A stretch of 64,000 nt of DNA from Christiangramia forsetii KT0803 (GCF_000060345.1 NC_008571.1:3724501-3788500); one strand, 5' to 3'; shown: positions 8,677-18,237, numbered from the stretch's first letter. A program made the numbers and translations. Notes: generated by a model from the letters alone, not told the origin.

Positions 8677-9159
8677 TTATTTGGCTTTTTTATTGAGTCG
8701 ACTTTCGGCTAGTTTGTCCAGTTTATTGTCGGCATCATATTCTTCATCCAGGGTTTTCTGAAGTTTTTTAGCAATATCTTTATGACCTAGTTCTTTTGCA
8801 TAGCGAACTACTGTACCATAGCCGGAAATTTCATAATGTTCCACTCTTTGCGCATCTGCAATAAGACCGGCATCTCTTACTTCTTCACTGGCATCTTCTT
8901 TTAAAAAGTCTTCAGCCTCTTCAATAAGCCCCTTCATTGCTTTACAGGTCTCTCCGGTTGGTTTTATGCCTAGTTCTTTACAGATTTCGCCTAATCTTTC
9001 TTTATGTTCTTTTGTTTCTTCCAAATGGCTTTCAAAAGCATCTTTTAGCTTTTTGTCGTGGGCATTTTTCACCATTTTAGGTAGTGCCTTAATCAGCTGG
9101 TTTTCTGCACTGTAAAGATCTTTTAATTGATGTTCAAATAACTCCTTTAAATCTTTCAT
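8677..9159 (-). CDS. DUF892/YciF-type ferritin-like stress protein
   Basis: A 160-residue helical-bundle protein of the DUF892 (YciE/YciF) group. Regularly placed acidic residues and histidines fit a ferritin-like di-iron fold, for example EHQLKDLYSAENQL (9-22), HLEETKEHKERL (45-56), DAQRVEHYEISGYG (101-114) and LDEEYDADNKLDKLAE near the end. Family members are often induced by osmotic or general stress, but their biochemistry is poorly known. It stands alone between two terminators. The C-terminus is lysine-rich. Confidence 0.85.
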   Translation of the reverse strand: MKDLKELFEHQLKDLYSAENQLIKALPKMVKNAHDKKLKDAFESHLEETKEHKERLGEICKELGIKPTGETCKAMKGLIEEAEDFLKEDASEEVRDAGLIADAQRVEHYEISGYGTVVRYAKELGHKDIAKKLQKTLDEEYDADNKLDKLAESRLNKKAK

Positions 9160-9314
9160 GATTTTATATTTTATGGTTAATTATATAAAACTACTTCTGA
9201 TTATGCTGTATTGAAGTTAAATGAGTACTAAAGATTTGTTGAGTATTTGCTAATTCAATCTTCTGAACTAATAATATTTTTAAAAGTGCTAATTCTGAAA
9301 AGTTCAGGCATAAA

Positions 9315-9346
9315 AAAACGCCTTCCAATTGCTTGAAAGGCGTTTT
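9315..9346 (-). terminator. Terminator after RNase G
   Basis: Ten-bp stem AAAACGCCTT / AAGGCGTTTT with an inner CAA/TTG continuation, A- and T-rich flanks, four bases beyond the rng stop codon. Confidence 0.85.
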
Positions 9347-9349
9347 CTT

Positions 9350-10888
9350 TTATTTAATCACTTTCCCGTCTTTATCGTGAAAGTGGTACTCTAAATACGT
9401 GTAAGCATCGCGAGGTAAAATTTTCACCCAACGTTTGTGGTCTACAAACCACTTAGATCGGGGAGATGGAAAGCCTTTGGTTAAAAAGGCTGCAATAAAT
9501 GGATGTGCGCTAAGCGTGATCTTTTTATGTTCTTTTTTGATCAGTTTTTCAAGGTCCACTTTAATTTTGTTCACCAAACTTATTGGTGCTTCAATTTCAC
9601 CATTACCGTTAGGGTTGTCCTCACGGGTCTTGATGTTCATTTCTGGCCTTACGCGCTGTCTCGTAATTTGAATTAATCCAAACTTACTTGGAGGCAATAT
9701 TTTGTGTTTTGCCCTGTCGTCACTCATCTCATTTCTGAGGTGGTCATAAAGCTTCTTTCTATTTTCAGCTTTATTCATGTCTATGAAGTCTACTACAATA
9801 ATACCTCCCATATCACGAAGTCGTAACTGGCGGGCTATTTCTGTAGCGCTAATCATATTTACCTCTAGTGCGGTATCTTCCTGGTTTTTGGATTTATTGG
9901 AACGATTTCCGCTATTTACGTCTACAACGTGCATAGCTTCTGTGTGTTCTATTACCAGATAGGCGCCTTTACTCATAGAAACGGTGCGGCCAAAGGAAGT
10001 TTTAATTTGTCTTTCGATACCACTTTTTTCGAAAATGGGTTGGTTGGATTGATGCAATTTTACGATTGATTCTTTTTCTGGAGCAATTTCGCTCACATAA
10101 TCTTTAATTTGGGTATAAAGCGTCTCATCGTCTACTACTATAGAAGTAAAGGAGTCATTAAAAATGTCTCTTAGCAGGGACGATGCCCTGTTCAATTCTC
10201 CCAATACTTTAGAAGGATGATGCGGTTTATACAGTTTTTTACACATGGCTGTCCAGCGACCTACTAAATTTTGGAGATCTCTGTCCAGTTCTGCTACTTT
10301 TTTGCCTTCGGCTACGGTTCTTACAATAACCCCAAAACCTTTGGGTTTAATGCTTTTTACCAATCTCTTTAGGCGTTCCTTTTCATCTTTGCTTTCAATT
10401 TTTTGAGAAACTGAAATTCGGTTTGAAAAAGGTACTAATACAATATAACGGCCGGGTAAGGAAAGCTCTGAGCTTATCCTTGGGCCTTTTGTAGAGATAG
10501 GTTCTTTTACAATTTGAACCAGTAGCGACTGATTTGATTTTAAGACATCGGCAATAGAGCCGTTTTTGTCTATATCCTTTTCAAAAGAAAAATTCTTTAA
10601 AGAATAATCTTTTAATTTACCTGTGCTTACACGTTTTAAGAACTTCAATAAAGAAGATACCTGAGGTCCCAGATCATGATAGTGTAAAAAACCATCTTTC
10701 TCATAGCCAACATTAACAAATGCGGCATTTAAACCCGGTACAGCTTTTCTAATTTTAGCGATATAAATATCACCAACATTAAATTTTGTACTGTCTTCTT
10801 CCTTGTTGAGTTCAATAAGTTTTCCATCTTTTAATAAGGCAAAATCTACAGCAGAAGGTTCGGACCGGATAATTAATTCTTTGTCCAC
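9350..10888 (-). CDS. rng: Ribonuclease E/G family endonuclease
   Basis: Endoribonuclease for rRNA and mRNA processing. I prefer a GTG start at 10888 (VDKELIIRSEPSAVDF), which aligns with the beginning of E. coli RNase G; an in-frame ATG at 10945 would add 19 residues. In the 512-aa form an S1 RNA-binding domain covers about residues 20-100 (NVGDIYIAKI...GLNAAFVNVGYEKDGFLH). The DNase-I-like catalytic core follows with VVDVNSGNR and VVDFIDMN, which hold the two metal-binding aspartates. The Zn-link CPxC motif that normally follows the RQR/RPE segment is replaced by a cysteine-free NPNGNGE stretch. There is no RNase E-type degradosome tail. Confidence 0.92.
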   Translation of the reverse strand: MDKELIIRSEPSAVDFALLKDGKLIELNKEEDSTKFNVGDIYIAKIRKAVPGLNAAFVNVGYEKDGFLHYHDLGPQVSSLLKFLKRVSTGKLKDYSLKNFSFEKDIDKNGSIADVLKSNQSLLVQIVKEPISTKGPRISSELSLPGRYIVLVPFSNRISVSQKIESKDEKERLKRLVKSIKPKGFGVIVRTVAEGKKVAELDRDLQNLVGRWTAMCKKLYKPHHPSKVLGELNRASSLLRDIFNDSFTSIVVDDETLYTQIKDYVSEIAPEKESIVKLHQSNQPIFEKSGIERQIKTSFGRTVSMSKGAYLVIEHTEAMHVVDVNSGNRSNKSKNQEDTALEVNMISATEIARQLRLRDMGGIIVVDFIDMNKAENRKKLYDHLRNEMSDDRAKHKILPPSKFGLIQITRQRVRPEMNIKTREDNPNGNGEIEAPISLVNKIKVDLEKLIKKEHKKITLSAHPFIAAFLTKGFPSPRSKWFVDHKRWVKILPRDAYTYLEYHFHDKDGKVIK

Positions 10889-11039
10889 ACTTCCAGATTT
10901 TTTTATCCATATCTGTATTAAAACAAACATAGATGGATTAAACATTATTTTTTCACAGGTTTTGAATCCTGAAGAAACCTCGGCGACATAAATAATTTGT
11001 CGAGGGTTTCAATTTCAAAGAACGATTTTAATTAAATAA

Positions 11040-11065
11040 AAAAAGTAGTAATCACACTACTTTTT
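11040..11065 (-). terminator. Terminator overlapping the small basic peptide gene
   Basis: Ten-bp stem AAAAAGTAGT / ACTACTTTTT around a six-base loop, with a U-rich tail on the minus strand. The stop codon of the 29-aa gene lies inside the stem. Confidence 0.7.
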
Positions 11066-11146
11066 CTTGTGGCGATTTGCTCTTCTTCTTTTCTTACGCT
11101 TGTGCGTAGCCACCTTATGTCTTTTTCTTTTTTTACCACTTGGCAT
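11057..11146 (-). CDS. 29-residue Lys/Arg-rich peptide
   Basis: ATG at 11146 opens a 29-codon frame beginning MPSGKKRKRHKVATHKRKKR and ending RHKKK, with about 60 percent Lys, Arg or His. I recall nearly identical short proteins next to HU and rng in many Bacteroidota, so it is almost certainly real; the composition suggests a ribosome- or RNA-bound peptide, but its function is unknown to me. It lies between HU (62 bases away) and rng, on the same strand, and ends in a terminator that overlaps its stop codon. Confidence 0.75.
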   Translation of the reverse strand: MPSGKKRKRHKVATHKRKKRRRANRHKKK

Positions 11147-11208
11147 AGTGTACTGTCATTTAAATTAATAATTATTTCTTTTGAAGCCTGACCAGGGTCG
11201 GGGATCAA

Positions 11209-11499
11209 TTATTTTACCTCAACATTAGATTTCACTCCTTCAACAAAAATCTTTGCAGGCTTGAATGCCGGAATGTTGTGTGCCGGAATTTTAATGGTAG
11301 TGTTCTTAGAAATGTTTCTACCGGTTTTTTCTGCTCTTGTTTTTACAACAAAGCTTCCAAAGCCACGAAGGTACACATTATCTCCACTTTCAAGAGAAGT
11401 TTTTACTTCATCCATAAAAGATTCAATAGTAGCTTGTACGTCTCCTTTTTCCATTCCCAGCTTTTCTGAAATGTTTGCTACGATATCTGCTTTCGTCAT
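11209..11499 (-). CDS. HU/IHF family DNA-binding protein
   Basis: A 96-residue histone-like protein. The MTKADIVANISEKLG helix, the GFGSFVVKTRAEKTGRN hinge entering the DNA-binding arms, and the IPAFKPAK arm tip are all typical. It bends DNA non-specifically (HU) or at sites (IHF); the sequence does not decide which. A good Bacteroidota promoter lies about 50 bases upstream on the minus strand. The position beside rng and mutY is a familiar Bacteroidota arrangement. Confidence 0.93.
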   Translation of the reverse strand: MTKADIVANISEKLGMEKGDVQATIESFMDEVKTSLESGDNVYLRGFGSFVVKTRAEKTGRNISKNTTIKIPAHNIPAFKPAKIFVEGVKSNVEVK

Positions 11500-11547
11500 T
11501 TTCGTGCTATTTAAATTTATAATTGGGGTTTCAATTTTTCAAGGGGG

Positions 11548-11580
11548 CAAATATAAGAATTAAATCTGCAATATTTCAAA
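11548..11580 (-). promoter_or_regulatory. Promoter of the HU gene
   Basis: On the minus strand the -7 box TATATTTG (11548-11555) matches TAnnTTTG exactly and a TTTG -33 element (11577-11580) lies 21 bases upstream. Confidence 0.65.
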
Positions 11581-11639
11581 CCTAATCCACTAATAATAAC
11601 GGAATAAACTCCTATTATTGCAGAGATTCCTAATTTAAT

Positions 11640-12692
11640 ATGGTTTTATCCAATAGACTGACGCATTGGTACTTGCAAAACAAACGTGATCTGCCATGGA
11701 GAAAGACTCACGAACCGTACCACATTTGGCTAAGCGAAATCATGCTTCAGCAAACGCGAATAGAGCAGGGTTTACCTTATTATAATAAGTTTATACAGGC
11801 TTATCCAAGTGTTTTTGATCTTGCAAATGCAACCCCAGAAGAAGTACTAAAACTTTGGCAGGGATTAGGGTATTATTCCCGAGCTAGAAACCTTCACGAA
11901 ACAGCAAAATATGTTGCCTTTGAGCTCAATGGTAAATTTCCCGGTACATATAAGGGGCTTCTAAAATTAAAAGGAGTTGGTGATTATACTGCCAGTGCTA
12001 TTGCTTCCATTTGTTATAATGAGCCGGTAGCGGTTGTTGATGGAAATGTTTATCGCGTGCTATCACGTATTTTTGGAATAGACACTCCTATTAATAGTGC
12101 CGCAGGCATCAAAGAATTTAAGCTGCTGGCGCAAGAATTACTGGATAAAAATGATCCGGCAACTTTTAATCAGGCTATTATGGAGTTTGGAGCCTTGCAT
12201 TGCAAGCCACAGAAACCAAAATGCGAAATATGTCCTTTTAACGATAGTTGTTTAGCTCTAAAAAATGATAAGATCAAAGAGCTTCCGGTAAAGCTGAAGA
12301 AGAATAAGGTTAAGAAAAGGTATTTCAATTACCTGGTTTTTAATCATGAAAATGAAACAACAATTCTTGAGCAACGTGTTGGAAAAGGGATCTGGAATGG
12401 GTTATATCAATTTCCACTGGTAGAATCTGAAAGATTAATAGATGAAAAAGAATTGGTAACATTTGAAGCTTTTAAAAACTCAATTACCGGTTCTGGTGTT
12501 GAACTGGAACTTTTTAATGAGATTCCTGTGATTCATAAGCTATCACACCAACATTTAATTACCAGGTTTTGGGTGGTAAATTCGGGTACAGCTTCAGAAA
12601 ATTCTGTCAAACTTAAAAATGTTACAGATTATCCCGTCCCGGTTTTAATTGAAAATTTTTTGAATGAGTATCTGCCTGATGGCTATAAATAG
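11640..12692 (+). CDS. mutY: A/G-specific adenine glycosylase
   Basis: Base-excision enzyme that removes adenine mispaired with 8-oxoguanine. At 350 aa it is full length. The HhH-GPD domain shows the catalytic glutamate E33 (WLSEIMLQQTR), the helix-hairpin-helix LKGVGDYTASAI (110-121) and the aspartate D134 in VVDGNVYRV. The [4Fe-4S] ligands C188, C195, C198 and C204 keep the C-x6-C-x2-C-x5-C spacing. The C-terminal ~130 residues form the NUDIX-like domain that recognises 8-oxoG. It is followed by ssb after about 110 bases. Confidence 0.95.
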   Translation: MVLSNRLTHWYLQNKRDLPWRKTHEPYHIWLSEIMLQQTRIEQGLPYYNKFIQAYPSVFDLANATPEEVLKLWQGLGYYSRARNLHETAKYVAFELNGKFPGTYKGLLKLKGVGDYTASAIASICYNEPVAVVDGNVYRVLSRIFGIDTPINSAAGIKEFKLLAQELLDKNDPATFNQAIMEFGALHCKPQKPKCEICPFNDSCLALKNDKIKELPVKLKKNKVKKRYFNYLVFNHENETTILEQRVGKGIWNGLYQFPLVESERLIDEKELVTFEAFKNSITGSGVELELFNEIPVIHKLSHQHLITRFWVVNSGTASENSVKLKNVTDYPVPVLIENFLNEYLPDGYK

Positions 12693-12713
12693 ATCCTTGT
12701 TTATATCTTTGAC

Positions 12714-12721
12714 GTTTTTTG
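12714..12721 (+). promoter_or_regulatory. Possible -7 box upstream of ssb
   Basis: TATCTTTG matches the TAnnTTTG consensus, but no TTG element is found at the expected distance, so the call is weak. Confidence 0.3.
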
Positions 12722-12804
12722 CCCAATCAGGCAGAAATTTTTAGTATTTTAGAATAAATTTTGACTCAATAAAACCGTTTTTCGGCTAATAAAAAATGTA
12801 GGTA

Positions 12805-13275
12805 ATGACAGGAACATTGAATAAAGTAATGCTAATTGGGCATACAGGAGATGACGTGAAAATGCATTATTTTGAAGGTGGCGGTTCTATTGGAAGATTT
12901 CCGCTTGCTACAAATGAAAGCTATACCAATCGTACTACCGGTGAACGTGTTACCAATACAGAATGGCATAATGTAGTGGTTAGAAATAAAGCTGCTGAAG
13001 TTTGTGAGAAATATCTCAAGAAAGGGGATAAGGTTTATATTGAAGGTCGTATAAAAACACGTAAATGGCAGGATGATGCTGGAAATGAAAAGTATTCTAC
13101 AGAAGTTCATTGTACAGAATTTACATTTTTAACGCCTAAAAATGAATCTAATGCGGAGCCTTCAGGAAAATCACAGGCTTCTGGAAATACTTCCGCTAAA
13201 CCTAAAAGTGATAACTTTGCAAACAAGAATGAGTTTTACTCTCAGGACGAAGAGGAAGATGATTTACCATTCTAA
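12805..13275 (+). CDS. ssb: Single-stranded DNA-binding protein
   Basis: A 156-residue SSB. The OB fold covers about residues 1-110 (TGTLNKVMLIGHTGDDVKM, TEWHNVVVRNKAAEVCEKYLKKGDKVYIEGRIKTRKW). A Ser/Asn/Lys-rich disordered linker follows, and then the acidic tip EEEDDLPF, the binding site for partner proteins. It probably serves replication and repair, beside mutY. The Cys-containing EVCEKYL variant is normal in the phylum. Confidence 0.95.
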   Translation: MTGTLNKVMLIGHTGDDVKMHYFEGGGSIGRFPLATNESYTNRTTGERVTNTEWHNVVVRNKAAEVCEKYLKKGDKVYIEGRIKTRKWQDDAGNEKYSTEVHCTEFTFLTPKNESNAEPSGKSQASGNTSAKPKSDNFANKNEFYSQDEEEDDLPF

Positions 13276-13296
13276 ATTTAACTAAAATTTTCGCCT

Positions 13297-14619
13297 TTGG
13301 ATTCGGAGCCTCCCAGTTTGCTTTTGTTGTGGACCACAATGGGAATTACCCATCTTTTCAGCTTGATATTTTTATTTGTGCTATTGCTATGTTCTGCGCT
13401 TATTTCAGGTGCTGAAGTAGCATTCTTTTCACTAACTCCCGCGAATTTTATTACTGAAGACGGGAAAAGGTCAAAAACGCAAAATATTGTTATAAATCTT
13501 CTGGAAAAGCCTAAAAAGCTTCTGGCTACTATTCTGGTGGCCAATAATTTTATAAATATCGCGATCGTTCTATTATTCGATAGTTTGGCAGACGATCTTT
13601 TTTCTGGCATAAATACAGAGTTTTATGGGGTGGATCTCCGATTCTTCTTTGAAGTTGGTTTAGTAACTTTTCTAATCCTTCTTTTTGGTGAAATTTTGCC
13701 TAAAGTTTATGCGAGCCGAAATAAAGTTCAATTTTCAAACTTTATGGCTTACCCCATCAATTTTTTGGATAGTCTTTTTTCTCCGCTCAGTACTCCAATG
13801 CGGGCAGTAACCCTTTTCTTTCATGAGAAATTTGGAAAACAGAAATCCTTTATTAGCATAGATCATCTTTCCCAGGCCCTGGAACTTACCAGTGAAGAGG
13901 ATACCACAAGGGAAGAACAGAAAATACTTCAGGGAATTGTTAGCTTTGGAAATACAGATACCAAGCAGGTAATGAGGCCAAGAATGGACATTTTTGCTCT
14001 TAATGAAGAGAGTTCTTACTTTGATATTATTCCCGATATTATTGAAAATGGATATTCGAGAATTCCGGTATATAAAGAGAATGTAGATAATGTAACTGGG
14101 ATTTTATATATAAAGGACTTGTTACCTTATCTTAATAAGAAGAATTTTGAATGGACCAGTTTACTTAGAGAACCTTATTTTGTTCCAGAAAATAAGAAGC
14201 TTGATGATCTATTAAATGATTTTAAGAATAAGAAAAATCACCTTGCCATCGTTGTAGATGAGTATGGTGGTACCAGTGGCCTTATTTCTTTGGAGGATAT
14301 TATTGAAGAGATTGTAGGGGATATTAGTGATGAGTTTGATGATGAAGATCTTATCTATTCTAAACTGGATGAAAATAATTTTGTCTTTGAAGGCAAAACT
14401 CCGTTGAAAGATTTTTATAAGATAGCCAAGATCGAAGATCCAATGGTTTTTGAAGATCAAAAAGGAGAGGCAGATACGCTTGCAGGATTTCTATTAGAGA
14501 TTTCCGGAGGTTTTCCAAAGAAAAATGATGAGATCACATTTTTAAATTATTCCTTTATAATTGAAGTGATCGATGATAAACGAATCAAACAAATAAAACT
14601 GAGTATCGCGCCAGTATGA
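13297..14619 (+). CDS. gldE: Gliding-motility-associated CNNM/CBS protein GldE
   Basis: A 440-residue membrane protein of the CNNM/CorC type. An N-terminal DUF21 membrane domain with about four helices (first hydrophobic run near residues 18-38) precedes a tandem CBS pair (MRPRMDIFALNEE, YSRIPVYKENVDNVTGILYIKDLL, VVDEYGGTSGLISLEDIIEEIVGDI, about residues 220-345) and a C-terminal transporter-associated domain. The start is TTG in LDSEPPSLLLL, favoured because the downstream ATG (MGITHLF) would cut the conserved N-terminal tail. It overlaps gldD by 4 bases, the classical gldE-gldD pair, which identifies it over other CorC paralogues. Confidence 0.9.
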   Translation: MDSEPPSLLLLWTTMGITHLFSLIFLFVLLLCSALISGAEVAFFSLTPANFITEDGKRSKTQNIVINLLEKPKKLLATILVANNFINIAIVLLFDSLADDLFSGINTEFYGVDLRFFFEVGLVTFLILLFGEILPKVYASRNKVQFSNFMAYPINFLDSLFSPLSTPMRAVTLFFHEKFGKQKSFISIDHLSQALELTSEEDTTREEQKILQGIVSFGNTDTKQVMRPRMDIFALNEESSYFDIIPDIIENGYSRIPVYKENVDNVTGILYIKDLLPYLNKKNFEWTSLLREPYFVPENKKLDDLLNDFKNKKNHLAIVVDEYGGTSGLISLEDIIEEIVGDISDEFDDEDLIYSKLDENNFVFEGKTPLKDFYKIAKIEDPMVFEDQKGEADTLAGFLLEISGGFPKKNDEITFLNYSFIIEVIDDKRIKQIKLSIAPV

Positions 14620-15182
14620 GAAAATTGATTTTGGCTTTTATAGGAATTTCCTTTCTGTTTTCATCATGTAAGAATGATGTGCAGCCTAAGCCTAAAGCTT
14701 TTCTTGCACTAGAGTATCCGGAAGCGAAATATGATCAGGTTGATATAGGTTGTCCTTATATTTTTGATAAAAATATGCTGGCAAAAGTGGCTCCTTCCAG
14801 AAATCGTATCCCATGTTGGATTCAACTGGATTATGAAAACATGAAAGGCTCTATTTTTATTACCTATCAACCGGTGAAAAATAATTTAGATTCCCTGTTG
14901 ACTGATGCTCAAAAATTACCCTTACAACACACCATCAAAGCAGATGTGATTGAAGGTGATGTATATACCAATAAACTCCATAGTACTTATGGAATGTTTT
15001 ATGAGGTTGACGGGGATGCTGCTTCGCAAGCTCAATTTTATCTTACCGATAGCACGAACCATTTTCTTACGGGTTCTGTGTATTTTCAAAGTCTTCCAAA
15101 TTTTGACTCTATAGTTCCTGCTGCTGAGTATCTTAAAAAAGATATTCGTCATTTGATGGAAAGTCTTCGCTGGTCTTATTAA
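14616..15182 (+). CDS. gldD: Gliding motility lipoprotein GldD
   Basis: A 188-residue lipoprotein: signal peptide with lipobox LFSSC (lipidated C18), then a single globular domain. GldD is needed for gliding and, with other Gld proteins, for type IX secretion function in Flavobacterium. The 4-base ATGA overlap with gldE and the matching neighbour support the call. The GldD-type segments PKAFLALEYPEAKY and HLMESLRW at the end are recognisable. Confidence 0.9.
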   Translation: MRKLILAFIGISFLFSSCKNDVQPKPKAFLALEYPEAKYDQVDIGCPYIFDKNMLAKVAPSRNRIPCWIQLDYENMKGSIFITYQPVKNNLDSLLTDAQKLPLQHTIKADVIEGDVYTNKLHSTYGMFYEVDGDAASQAQFYLTDSTNHFLTGSVYFQSLPNFDSIVPAAEYLKKDIRHLMESLRWSY

Positions 15183-15271
15183 CATTTGTATGTTAATTAT
15201 TCCTAGTATTTATTGGGAAATCCTTAATAAAAATGCTTATTATTGTTAATATAACTGTAAAATTAACAATT

Positions 15272-18229
15272 ATGAAGCAATTTTCTTTGAGTTATTTCAA
15301 AGTGATTTTCTTTCTGCTTTTTCCTTCTTTACTTCTGTCTCAGGAAGTTCTGGAAGGGAAAACGATCAATGATGCTACCGGTGAGGTGGTGCCTTTTGTA
15401 AATGTGATCGAGAAAGGAACTAGTAATGGTACTACCAGTGACTTTGAAGGTAATTTTAGTATTAGCGTACCGTCACTCCCCACGACCCTGGTATTCTCAT
15501 ATTTAGGTTTTGAAACTCAAGAGCTAAATGTTACCGAGAATTCTCCTTTAACAATAAGTTTTACTGAATCTGCCGCAGCGCTGGATGAAGTTGTTGTTAC
15601 GGGACTCGCAACATCTGTTAAACGTACTAATTCTGCAAATGCGGTAGCTTCAATTTCAGCTGATGAACTTACTGGAACCACCCCTCCACCTACACTAGAT
15701 GGAGCGCTATATGGTAAATTTCCGGGCGCTATCGTTAACGCCAACTCCGGCGCACCTGGGGGAGGTCTTTCGGTAAAGTTAAGAGGTGCTACATCTATTC
15801 AGGGAAATACACAGCCATTATATATAGTAGATGGTGTATATATAGATAACTCATCTATTGCCGCTGGTTTAAATACAGTGTCTGCCGCTGCTGCGGGAGG
15901 TAGTGCTTCTAACCAGGATAACCCAACCAATCGTATAGCAGATATAAATCCAGAAGATATTGCCAATATTGAAATATTAAAAGGTGCGTCTGCGGCTGCT
16001 ATTTATGGATCTCGTGCTGCTGCCGGGGTTGTAATTATTACCACTAAAAGAGGTAAAGCCGGCGAAACCAAATTTAGATTATCCCAGTCGGTAGGTTGGA
16101 GCGAAGCAATTAATCTTTTAGGTGTTCGTGATTATACTGAAGAAAGAGTATTAGATAGCTTTGGAGAAGATGATCTTGAAGCCTTCATCGCGGCTAGAGA
16201 TGCTGGGAGACTTGTAGATTATGAGAATGAAATTTATGGTGAAAAAGGAATCATTGCGATTACAAATTTCAGTATGAGTGGAGGTAGCGAAAACACTAAA
16301 TTCTTTGCAGGAGTTACTCATAATAATGAAGAAGGTATTGTGAAAGGAACCGGATACGAGAAAACATCTTTAAGACTGAATCTGGATCATAGTCCGGAGG
16401 ATTTTTTAAAATTCACTTTAAGCTCAAATTATATATACTCCGCATCAAACCGTGGTTTCTTCAACAATGATAACTCGGGAACAACTATTGGTATTGCTTT
16501 AACACGATCCAGACCTTGGGATCAACTTTTTCCAAACGAAGACGGAATATATCCGGATCACCCGAATAACTCATCAAACCCATTACAAACTCGTGATTTG
16601 GTAACGAATAGAGAAATTGTAAACAGACTTATAATGGGTGGAACTGCAAATCTGGATATTTACAGAGCTGATAGTTCTAATCTTGAATTAATTCTACGAG
16701 GTGGACTTGATTTTTATGGACAAAAATCGAGAGCAATATTTCCGAAAGCATTGCAATTTCAAAAAATTTCGAATGGTGGTTTAAATGGTGTTTCCGTTCA
16801 GGGAGATACTCAAAATAAAAATTATAACCTTTCAGCATTTTTAGTGCACAACTATTTTACGGATAGTGATGTAAATTTCAGAACACAATTTGGTGTAACC
16901 AGAGAATATTTTGATCAAAACATAGAGCTTATTACCGCTACCGGACTCGTAGCTTCTGAAACCAATGTGGATCAGGCTGCCAATACCGGTGTGAACCAAA
17001 CTAGATTACTACAGGAAGATTCAGGTTTCTTTGCTCAGGAAGAGGTTAATTTTCAAGATAAGTTTATAGCTACTTTAGGTATTCGTGGAGATAAATCTTC
17101 TAATAATGGTAATGCAAACGACTTATTTTATTATCCAAAAGCATCCTTGGCAGTTAATCTAAATGAATTCGGTTTCTGGAATGAATCTTCAGCCTGGAAT
17201 CAATTGAAATTAAGGGCTGCTTATGGGGAAGCTGGAAACTTTCCTCCTTTTGGAGCGTTATTTACTTCATATAACGCATTTTCAACAGATGGTATTCTCG
17301 GGATCAGTCTTATTGGTATTAGAGGAGACGGTGATCTAAAGTCTGAGCGCCAGAAGGAACTGGAATTTGGTACTGATGTGAGTTTCTTTGAAAATAGATT
17401 GAGCCTTTCTGCTACTTATTATATTAAAACTATTGAAGATCTTATTCTGCAAGCGAATCTTGAACCATCTACAGGTTTTACTACTCAATTTGTAAATGCG
17501 GGAAGCTTGAGGAATAAAGGTGTGGAGATAGGTTTAAATGCAACTCCTATTTTCACAGATGATATGCACTGGAATGTTGGGGTAAATTTCTTTAAGAACA
17601 CTTCTGAAATTACAGAATTAGATGTTCCTCCTTTTAATATTGGTGCCTTTGGGGCGAGTCTTGGAACTTTTAGAATTGAAGAAGGTAAAAGTGCAACCCA
17701 GATAGTTGGGGGATATCCTGAAGGTTTAAGAGTGATTGGGAATGCTGAACCCGACTTTCAAATGGGATTCAATAGTGATTTCAATTATAAAGATTTTCAA
17801 TTCACCATGCTATGGCAGTGGAAAAATGGAGGAGACAATGTGAACCTCACCACACTTCTTACAGATCTTAATAGAACAAGTCATGATTTTGATGATTTTG
17901 GAGCAGATCCATCAGGAGAATTGACCAATGGTGAATATAGACCTGGAGCGCCACCGGAAGTGCATGTGGAAGATGCAAGTTATGTAAGGTTACGCGAAGT
18001 TGGTCTGTATTATACTTTAGATGATGATATAATTTCAGGGATTCTTAATGGAAGTATAGACAGCGTGAAATTTGGACTTTCTGGAACTAACCTATTGAAC
18101 TTCTTTGATTATAACAGTTACGATCCCGAAGTTTCTAATTTTGGAGGAGCCTCAATCTTTACAGGAGTTGATGTTTTACCTTTTCCTTCTTCAAAAAGGT
18201 TTTTATTCAATGTAGCAGTTAACTTTTAA
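15272..18229 (+). CDS. SusC/RagA-type TonB-dependent outer-membrane transporter 1
   Basis: Outer-membrane transporter; the ATG at 15272 starts a good signal peptide (MKQFSLSYFKVIFFLLFPSL...SQ), while the upstream ATG would add 13 unrelated residues. A carboxypeptidase-D-like beta-sandwich (EGKTINDATGEVVPFVNV) is followed by the TonB-box area and the plug with LKGASAAAIYGSRAAAGVVIITTKRG, the SusC/RagA signature. The beta-barrel ends in a C-terminal aromatic residue (VAVNF). It pairs with the SusD-like gene 8 bases downstream. No glycoside hydrolase or sulfatase lies near, so the nutrient is unknown. Confidence 0.93.
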   Translation: MKQFSLSYFKVIFFLLFPSLLLSQEVLEGKTINDATGEVVPFVNVIEKGTSNGTTSDFEGNFSISVPSLPTTLVFSYLGFETQELNVTENSPLTISFTESAAALDEVVVTGLATSVKRTNSANAVASISADELTGTTPPPTLDGALYGKFPGAIVNANSGAPGGGLSVKLRGATSIQGNTQPLYIVDGVYIDNSSIAAGLNTVSAAAAGGSASNQDNPTNRIADINPEDIANIEILKGASAAAIYGSRAAAGVVIITTKRGKAGETKFRLSQSVGWSEAINLLGVRDYTEERVLDSFGEDDLEAFIAARDAGRLVDYENEIYGEKGIIAITNFSMSGGSENTKFFAGVTHNNEEGIVKGTGYEKTSLRLNLDHSPEDFLKFTLSSNYIYSASNRGFFNNDNSGTTIGIALTRSRPWDQLFPNEDGIYPDHPNNSSNPLQTRDLVTNREIVNRLIMGGTANLDIYRADSSNLELILRGGLDFYGQKSRAIFPKALQFQKISNGGLNGVSVQGDTQNKNYNLSAFLVHNYFTDSDVNFRTQFGVTREYFDQNIELITATGLVASETNVDQAANTGVNQTRLLQEDSGFFAQEEVNFQDKFIATLGIRGDKSSNNGNANDLFYYPKASLAVNLNEFGFWNESSAWNQLKLRAAYGEAGNFPPFGALFTSYNAFSTDGILGISLIGIRGDGDLKSERQKELEFGTDVSFFENRLSLSATYYIKTIEDLILQANLEPSTGFTTQFVNAGSLRNKGVEIGLNATPIFTDDMHWNVGVNFFKNTSEITELDVPPFNIGAFGASLGTFRIEEGKSATQIVGGYPEGLRVIGNAEPDFQMGFNSDFNYKDFQFTMLWQWKNGGDNVNLTTLLTDLNRTSHDFDDFGADPSGELTNGEYRPGAPPEVHVEDASYVRLREVGLYYTLDDDIISGILNGSIDSVKFGLSGTNLLNFFDYNSYDPEVSNFGGASIFTGVDVLPFPSSKRFLFNVAVNF

Positions 18230-18237
18230 GCAAAATA

